Shown here: positions 13,630 through 18,426 of the stretch, piece after piece
Position numbering within the stretch: the stretch's first letter is position 1
Layout: each line of letters begins with the position of its first letter
NCBI GenBank assembly: GCA_900768185.1
Contig: CAAGCB010000010.1
Span: forward strand, 1 to 18,426
Origin: Alphaproteobacteria bacterium
GTDB lineage: Bacteria > Pseudomonadota > Alphaproteobacteria > CAAGCB01 > CAG-977
Direction: 5' to 3'
Length of the DNA: 18,426 nt
The notes under the pieces: generated by a model
The model's input: the letters and a program-made list of their open reading frames with translations, nothing else
The model's database searches: none
Told to the model about the DNA's origin: nothing
Position numbers and translations under genes: made by a program

Positions 13630-16578
13630 ATGGGCGTTTTGAAAAAAATCACGGTCGTCGTGCTGGTGTGGTTGTGCGCCGCGCCCGCAATCGCCGCCGC
13701 TTCGCCCGCGCCCCGTATGGCTGCCGTCCAGCGTGAAAAAGAAACGCAACTGTTGTTTTTCTGGTCGGGTCCCGTCGATTTTTCGCAAAAAAAGGAATCG
13801 GGGCGCTATACGCTGTCTTTTGACACCGATGCCGCGGCTCCCGCCGACAGGTTGAAGCAGATTTTGGCCGCTTTGCCCGCGCAATGGCAAAAAATGGCGA
13901 CGGCACGCAACGGAAAAAAGTTGGATTTCTCGATTGTCATGCCTGCGGGAACAAACGCCCGCGCCGTTGCGGACGGGCGCCGCGTGACGCTGTCCCTTTA
14001 CGAACGGGGATATGAAAAGGCGCAAAAAACGGCGGACGCTGAAAAGGCGCCTTTGCCCGAAAAGCCTGCCGTTCCCGAAAAAACGGAAGTCGTTTCGCCT
14101 TCGCCGCGCGCGGACGCCGTCCCCTATGACGATTCGCAGAAAAATATTTTGCTGAGCCTGTCCGCGCCCGTCAGTTTCGCCGAAGAACAAAGTTCCCCGA
14201 AAAATCAAACGTTAAAAGCGGCGCAGGCGGGATACCGCGCCGCGTCGCTCAGTTTCCCGTGGGCGCGCATGACCGCGGCGGCGGCTTTCCGGCGCGACGG
14301 ATATTTATGGCTGGTGTTTGATCGACAGGGTGAATTCGATTTCGGACTGGAACGCGAACTGTACAAGGACATCATTCTGGAAATGGTGCAAATCCCGCAT
14401 TCTCAGGCGACGATTTTCCGTTTGGTGACGCAAAACGGCTACAATCCGTCCCTGCGCCGCGAAGGGTTGCTGTGGGTTGTCGATCTGATGTATCAGCCTG
14501 TTCGTCCGCGCCGTTCGCTTGATTTGGTTCTGCAAAGAAAAACACCGTTCGGGGCGCGCATTTTCGTTCCGTTGGACGAGGCGTCGCAGGTCATTCCCCT
14601 GATTGATCCGGAAGTCGGCGATTTGATGTATATCGTCCCCGTGTTTTCGACGGGCAAGGGGGTCGCCGAAAAGCGCGCTTTCGTTGACGCTACTTTTCTG
14701 CCGACGGCGCAGGGATTGGTCGTTGTCCCGAACGTCGAAGACATGAACGTCTTTGCTTCGACGTCGGGAATCGAAGTGCGCGGTCCCAAAGGCGGATTGC
14801 GTTTTTCGTCCGAGGATATTCTGGCTTATCTGGCGAAATCGAAAATCAAAACCGATCCGATGGCGCAAATTTTGGACGCGGGCGCGTGGGCGGACAACAC
14901 GCCCGAAACGTATTTGACGGTTTTGAAAACGTTGCAGACGAACGTTCTGTCAGCCAAACCGGAAAACAAGGCGGCGCGGCGGTTGGTTCTGGCGCGCTAT
15001 TATTTCGCGAACGGCATGTATCCCGAAGCGATCGGCGTCGTCCGCGCGATTGAAATCGATTCGCCCGATTTGGCAAAGACCGCTCCGGTCGTCGCTTTGC
15101 GCGGCGCGATCAATTTCATGATGATGCGTTATAACGAAGCGATCGCGGATTTGTCTTCGCCGCTGTTGAAAGGAAACGCGGCGGCGGATTACTGGCGCGC
15201 GGCGACGTTGGCGGCGTCTTCGCGCACGCCGGAATTGTATTTGCCGAAGATGCGCGAAAACATGGCTGTTTTGCAGACTTATCCGCAGCCGCTGAAAACC
15301 CGTCTGGCTTTGGCGGGATTGCACGCGGCTGTCGCGGGCGGGGACGAGTTTTCCATTCAAAACTTTATGGAAGCCGCAACGGATCCCCGCAATTCTCGCG
15401 CAGAAGACAACGAACTCTCCTTCTATCACGCATTGTGGCTGGAATCGACGGGCATGTATTCGCAGGCGCACGCCGAAATGAAAAGTCTGGCTGACGGCGA
15501 CGATTTCTATTTCCGCGCGATGGGCGGGCTGGAAAAGATTCGCATGGAAACGCGGTCGAAAGTATTGCCGTCCGATGAACGAATCGAAGAACTGGAACGC
15601 CTTTCTTATGCGTGGCGCGGCGGCGAATTCGAATACAATCTGATGATTATGCTGGTGGACGCGTATCGCGAACAAAAAGATTTCGCGCAAGTGTTGCACA
15701 TGTTGAAAAATATGCAGATGCGCTTTGACGGAACGCCTGAAAGCAAACGGATTCAAAAGTTGATGGAGGAAATTTTCCAAAAACTTTATCTGAATGAAAA
15801 AGAGGACGTCCTGTCGCCCGTCAAGGCAATCGCTTTGTACGAAGAATTTAAGGATCTGCTTCCTCCCGGCGAAAAAGGCGCCAAAATCGTCCGTCGTCTG
15901 GCGGATCGGTTGGTCGCGATGGATTTGCCCGATCTCGCCGCCGATTTGCTGGACGATCAGTTGCGCCGCCCCGTCGGAAACAAGGAACGCGGGCTGATCA
16001 CCACCCGTCTGGCTTTGGTGCGCTTGTTGAACAAAGAACCCGAAAAGGCGATCTCCGCGTTGAATTTGGGCGAAAAATACTCCTATTCCGATAAAATCGC
16101 CGCGCAACGCAAGCTGATTCGCGCCAAAGCTTTGGCTGATTTGAAAAAAGTCGATGAAGCCGTGCGGACGTTGGAAGGCGACGCTTCGTTGCCCGCGCGT
16201 CAGTTGCGCGCCGAAATCCTGTGGCGGGCGCAACGTTGGGATCAGGCGGCGGACGCGCTGAAAACGCTGATTTCAAAGCCGCAGCCCAATGTGCCGATGA
16301 CGGAACAGGAAGCGCAACGGGTGCTGGACTGGGCGGCGGCATTACGGCTTGCCGGACGTCCGAAAATCGTGATGCGTTTGCGCGAAAGCTTTATGCCGTA
16401 TATGGAAAAAACAAAGCTGGCGGCGGCGTTCGACTTTATCACCAAAACGCCGCAACAGGGATTGTTGGATTATCGGCAGGTCGCGGCGGAGGTCGAATCG
16501 GCGGAAACATTCCATTCTTTCGCCAAAGAATATTCCGAAATGGTCAAATCGCGTGGATTGAGCGAAACCGTTCGATAA
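13630..16578 (+). CDS. Large secreted repeat (TPR-like) protein, flagellar cluster, uncharacterised
   Basis: 982 residues, no known name. A signal peptide (MGVLKKITVVVLVWLCAAPA, cleavage near AIAA) sends it to the periplasm. Residues about 30-125 and 160-310 look like beta-rich modules of AMIN or secretin-like type (TQLLFFWSGPVDFSQKKESG; YLWLVFDRQGEFDFGLEREL), joined by a Pro/Glu/Lys linker at about 128-168. From about 445 to the end it is almost all helical pairs with TPR-like spacing (RRLVLARYYFANGMYPEAIG; ARQLRAEILWRAQRWDQAAD). Likely a periplasmic scaffold. It starts 23 bases after cheY, with AAGGGA somewhat far upstream, and is followed 13 bases later by a membrane protein gene. The position suggests motor or envelope assembly, but no function is proven. 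Confidence 0.78.
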   Translation: MGVLKKITVVVLVWLCAAPAIAAASPAPRMAAVQREKETQLLFFWSGPVDFSQKKESGRYTLSFDTDAAAPADRLKQILAALPAQWQKMATARNGKKLDFSIVMPAGTNARAVADGRRVTLSLYERGYEKAQKTADAEKAPLPEKPAVPEKTEVVSPSPRADAVPYDDSQKNILLSLSAPVSFAEEQSSPKNQTLKAAQAGYRAASLSFPWARMTAAAAFRRDGYLWLVFDRQGEFDFGLERELYKDIILEMVQIPHSQATIFRLVTQNGYNPSLRREGLLWVVDLMYQPVRPRRSLDLVLQRKTPFGARIFVPLDEASQVIPLIDPEVGDLMYIVPVFSTGKGVAEKRAFVDATFLPTAQGLVVVPNVEDMNVFASTSGIEVRGPKGGLRFSSEDILAYLAKSKIKTDPMAQILDAGAWADNTPETYLTVLKTLQTNVLSAKPENKAARRLVLARYYFANGMYPEAIGVVRAIEIDSPDLAKTAPVVALRGAINFMMMRYNEAIADLSSPLLKGNAAADYWRAATLAASSRTPELYLPKMRENMAVLQTYPQPLKTRLALAGLHAAVAGGDEFSIQNFMEAATDPRNSRAEDNELSFYHALWLESTGMYSQAHAEMKSLADGDDFYFRAMGGLEKIRMETRSKVLPSDERIEELERLSYAWRGGEFEYNLMIMLVDAYREQKDFAQVLHMLKNMQMRFDGTPESKRIQKLMEEIFQKLYLNEKEDVLSPVKAIALYEEFKDLLPPGEKGAKIVRRLADRLVAMDLPDLAADLLDDQLRRPVGNKERGLITTRLALVRLLNKEPEKAISALNLGEKYSYSDKIAAQRKLIRAKALADLKKVDEAVRTLEGDASLPARQLRAEILWRAQRWDQAADALKTLISKPQPNVPMTEQEAQRVLDWAAALRLAGRPKIVMRLRESFMPYMEKTKLAAAFDFITKTPQQGLLDYRQVAAEVESAETFHSFAKEYSEMVKSRGLSETVR

Positions 16579-16591
16579 GGGAGGCATCGGC

Positions 16592-17122
16592 ATGTTTGAC
16601 GAAATGCGCCGCTGGGGCGGGCAAATGGTCGCGGCGGTTCAACAAAAATACGACGGCTTCGTCGATTCGGTTGATCGGTTCAACCGCGATATGCTGGAAA
16701 TCAGAAATCTGTTCGTCAGTGTTAAAAACATCATTTTCGCCGTATGTTCCTTCATCGGTCAACAAACGGCGGTTTTGCTGTTCTGCACGTTCTTGTTTCT
16801 GTTCGTCGTCAATTTGATCCCCTTTTTGTTTTTGGACAAGAAAGTTCGCTATTACATCGGCATTTGTTTCGGGGTTTGGTTGGGAATGTCGTTCGGCTAT
16901 ACGCTGTGGGCGACCGTCAAGTACGCTTTGATCATGCTGTCTCCCGTCATGGTCGAATGTTTGATTGTGCGGTTGTTCAAACTGTTCGGCGGCGCGCTGA
17001 AATCAATGCTGGAAAAACTGTGGAATTTACTGAAAAAATCCCTTTCCGCTTTGTTTCGCAAAATTTTCGGTCGGGAACGTAAATCGCAAACCGAGGAAGG
17101 CGATGACGAAAAAGAGTGTTAA
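16592..17122 (+). CDS. Membrane protein of unknown function
   Basis: 176 residues, not recognised. The N-terminal 45 residues are amphipathic and charged (MFDEMRRWGGQMVAAVQQKY). Hydrophobic segments follow at about 47-78 (FAVCSFIGQQTAVLLFCTFL), about 84-106 (YYIGICFGVWLGMSFGYTLW) and about 108-130. A positively charged C-terminal helix (LEKLWNLLKKSLSALFRKIF) and an acidic tail ending EKEC finish it. It has two or three membrane passes and no signal peptide. AAGGGAGG lies 6 bases before the ATG. It is the last gene before the terminator and follows the 982-residue periplasmic protein by 13 bases, so it may anchor or export it; this is inference. Confidence 0.75.
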   Translation: MFDEMRRWGGQMVAAVQQKYDGFVDSVDRFNRDMLEIRNLFVSVKNIIFAVCSFIGQQTAVLLFCTFLFLFVVNLIPFLFLDKKVRYYIGICFGVWLGMSFGYTLWATVKYALIMLSPVMVECLIVRLFKLFGGALKSMLEKLWNLLKKSLSALFRKIFGRERKSQTEEGDDEKEC

Positions 17123-17144
17123 AGAAACAAAAATTCTATAAGAT

Positions 17145-17185
17145 AAACCCGATACGAAACCGCAAAGGTTCAGTATCGGGTTTTT
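17145..17185 (+). terminator. Intrinsic terminator ending the motor cluster
   Basis: AAACCCGATAC (17145-17155) pairs perfectly with GTATCGGGTTT (17173-17183), with a further AACC/GGTT pairing inside the loop, followed by TT. It starts 22 bases after the stop of the membrane protein gene. In the other direction the stem is followed by TTTATC, so weak leftward termination is possible. Confidence 0.9.
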
Positions 17186-17216
17186 AGTAAAGTCTGTTTC
17201 CCAATTTTCAGCGGAA

Positions 17217-17248
17217 CGGACGGACTGTTGCAAAAATTTGTCCGACCG
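17217..17248. repeat. Imperfect inverted repeat upstream of the S24 repressor
   Basis: CGGACGGAC (17217-17225) and GTCCGACCG (17240-17248) are inverted with one mismatch around a 14-base centre. It lies in the 307-base stretch (17123-17429) that holds no convincing gene, only the terminator, this repeat and the next one. It may be an operator or a structured leader. Confidence 0.35.
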
Positions 17249-17339
17249 CCGAAAAGAAAGAAAAGCACTGTGGCGTCGGAAATTCAAAAGGCTGTTGCAT
17301 GGTCTTGTTTGTTTTTCCGCCGCTATGAAAAAGAGTAAC

Positions 17340-17380
17340 TCCGAAAACGGAATTTTTCAAATAAAAATTTCTTTTTCGGA
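17340..17380. repeat. Long inverted repeat just upstream of the S24 repressor
   Basis: TCCGAAAA (17340-17347) and TTTTCGGA (17373-17380) are perfect inverted arms. The inner parts GAATTTTT and AAAAATTTC extend the symmetry with a bulge, around CAAAT. It lies 49 bases before the repressor ATG, where an autoregulatory operator would be expected. It could also fold in the mRNA leader. Confidence 0.45.
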
Positions 17381-17429
17381 AATGTCGTCTGCTTTTCGAA
17401 ACGGATTTGTTTATTTCGGAGAGCGATAC

Positions 17430-18302
17430 ATGAACGCTGCAACAAAAAACGACGCATTTCATCAACGCTTGGCGTTGCTGATTGGAACGCGGGAACCTTT
17501 TCGCTGGGCGAAACAGATCGGCATTCCGGCGGCGACTTTTGACAGAATATGGAACAAACGCGATATTCCCAAACAGGAACATCTGTGCCGAATCGCCAAA
17601 ACTTGCGGCGTGTCGCTTGATTGGTTGTTGCTGGGCGAGCCGGCGGAAGCGAATCGAACGGATAAAACGCGTTACGGCGTCGTTCCCCTGATCGGATTGG
17701 CTAATTGCGGAATAGCGCAGGGGTGGTTTAACGAATCGGAACGCCGCGACCGGATTCTCTTGCCGTCTTTTATGGCGGGGAACGGCGCTTATGCCGTATT
17801 GTGCCGCGGTCATTCGATGGTGCCTGCGGGAATTGACGACGGCGATGTCTGCGTTATCGATCCGAATCGTCCGGTCGAATCGGGAAAACCCGTGCTGATT
17901 CGCACAAAATCCGTTTCAAAAGGCGGGGAAATCACGCTGTCCACAATCAAATTGTTCGATTCGCAGGACGATGAAAGCGTGACGATATCGGGCTGGTTGG
18001 AACCCGATGAAACGGGCTATCAAAGCAAATTTACCGAAAAACGACTGAAAAAGTGCGTTACGGAGGTCGTTTCCGTCGGAAACGTGCTGAAAATTTCAAT
18101 TCCCGAAACGGTCGTCAATGAAGAATCCGTTTTGCATGCCGACGTTTTGGCGGATTGTTTGCGGGCGTTGGAACCGTTTTACCGTAAAACCGATTCGAAA
18201 AAATTTGCCGATCTCGTGCTTTTTCTGTACGGACGGGCGACAAAAAACGGCGTTATCGACTTGAAAACCGTCGCGGAATTGGCGGAAAAGCTGGAAAAAT
18301 AA
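17430..18302 (+). CDS. XRE/S24 (LexA/CI-like) transcriptional repressor with C-terminal extension
   Basis: 290 residues. An N-terminal helix-turn-helix lies at about 10-70, with the phage-repressor ending CGVSLDWLLLGEP. A linker leads to an S24 peptidase-like domain at about 83-225. This has the candidate cleavage pair Cys93-Gly94 (IGLANCGIAQGWF), nucleophile Ser129 (RGHSMVPAGIDDGD) and general-base candidate Lys174 (STIKLF). Repressors of this kind bind operators as dimers and can self-cleave on RecA signalling. Residues about 226-290 are an extra helical tail not usual in the family (usual total about 200-240). The start at 17430 is chosen because GGAGAG lies 6-7 bases upstream and the family begins there; the frame is open back to 17238. 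No phage genes are adjacent. Confidence 0.92.
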   Translation: MNAATKNDAFHQRLALLIGTREPFRWAKQIGIPAATFDRIWNKRDIPKQEHLCRIAKTCGVSLDWLLLGEPAEANRTDKTRYGVVPLIGLANCGIAQGWFNESERRDRILLPSFMAGNGAYAVLCRGHSMVPAGIDDGDVCVIDPNRPVESGKPVLIRTKSVSKGGEITLSTIKLFDSQDDESVTISGWLEPDETGYQSKFTEKRLKKCVTEVVSVGNVLKISIPETVVNEESVLHADVLADCLRALEPFYRKTDSKKFADLVLFLYGRATKNGVIDLKTVAELAEKLEK

Positions 18303-18331
18303 AAAAAAGTTCAAGAAATAGCAAAAACATA

Positions 18332-18361
18332 TTGACTAATGTGAGTAGGAGGGTATATAAC
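18332..18361 (+). promoter_or_regulatory. Candidate promoter of an unseen rightward transcript
   Basis: TTGACT (18332-18337) is followed by TATATA (18354-18359, spacer 16) or TATAAC (18356-18361, spacer 18). The match to the housekeeping consensus is good, and it lies 30 bases past the repressor stop. Any transcript would start near 18368 and run off the window. Confidence 0.55.
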
Positions 18362-18376
18362 CCGTTCTTGCCGCTG

Positions 18377-18403
18377 ATGAGGTGGTTCCGAGGGATCGGA
18401 TAG
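18377..18403 (+). other. Possible leader hairpin and tiny reading frame at the right edge
   Basis: Downstream of the candidate promoter, TCCGA-GGGA-TCGGA (18387-18400) forms a small tetraloop hairpin inside an 8-codon frame reading MRWFRGIG then TAG. There is no well-spaced ribosome site, since AGGAGG at 18347-18352 lies in the promoter spacer. I treat it as leader sequence of an unknown downstream gene, not as a proven peptide. Confidence 0.15.
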
Positions 18404-18426
18404 AGATATTAAGTCAGAGTGAATAG

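Noticed and set aside
14950..16233. Minus-strand open frame of 427 codons inside the large repeat protein gene
   Set aside because: It is long only because of the strong codon bias of the real gene (GAA/TTC, GCG/CGC). It has no motifs and lacks supporting neighbours on that strand.
17238..17429. N-terminal extension of the repressor reading frame
   Set aside because: The frame is open, but the peptide is basic and featureless, it spans an inverted repeat, and its possible starts have no ribosome site. The start at 17430 fits the family and has GGAGAG.
18374..18404. Hammerhead-ribozyme-like CTGATGAG at the right edge
   Set aside because: The required GAAA core and flanking stems are missing, so it is a chance match.

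Overview
The window looks like chromosomal DNA of a flagellated alphaproteobacterium, probably from the Rhodospirillales or a related uncultured lineage. The evidence is the gene order. A tpiA-secG-kdsA-eno row lies divergent to a PpiD-type foldase gene. An flgF-flgG-flgA-flgH operon lies divergent to fliL-fliM, the arrangement I recall from Caulobacter. A DUF6468 protein and a MotE-like protein follow fliM. The taxon is an inference from synteny and protein style; there is no rRNA in view.

Left part (1-4506, all minus strand). Transcription starts near 4506 and runs tpiA, secG, kdsA, eno: two glycolytic enzymes, a Sec translocon subunit and the Kdo-8-phosphate synthase of LPS synthesis. A strong terminator sits between secG and kdsA, where pyrG would normally be, and another follows eno. 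Downstream, a separate promoter with palindromes over and beside it drives a short operon of secreted proteins. The first (991-170) is very rich in cysteine; the second (156 to the left edge) is cut by the window. Neither has a function I recognise.

Middle (4507-10020). A housekeeping promoter (TTGCCA-17-TATTAT) drives the membrane-anchored chaperone/isomerase gene ppiD. It converges on the flagellar operon flgF-flgG-flgA-flgH (minus strand), and both transcription units end at one bidirectional terminator at 6598-6640. These four genes make the proximal and distal rod, the P-ring assembly chaperone and the L-ring. Upstream of flgF is a near-consensus sigma-54 promoter, which suggests late, RpoN-dependent expression of the rod and ring genes.

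Right part (10221-17122, plus strand). fliL, fliM, a DUF6468 membrane protein and a MotE-like protein are packed 5-11 bases apart. After an 82-base gap come a CheY-type single-domain regulator, a 982-residue secreted repeat protein and a 176-residue membrane protein, ended by a strong terminator at 17145-17185. This reads as a motor, switch and stator-support cluster. The last two proteins are the best candidates for undescribed flagellar or envelope components.

End (17123-18426). About 300 non-coding bases with two inverted repeats precede an XRE/S24-type repressor with an unusual C-terminal extension. A likely promoter for an unseen rightward transcript lies just after it. No tRNA, rRNA, CRISPR array, transposase or recognisable insertion sequence was found.
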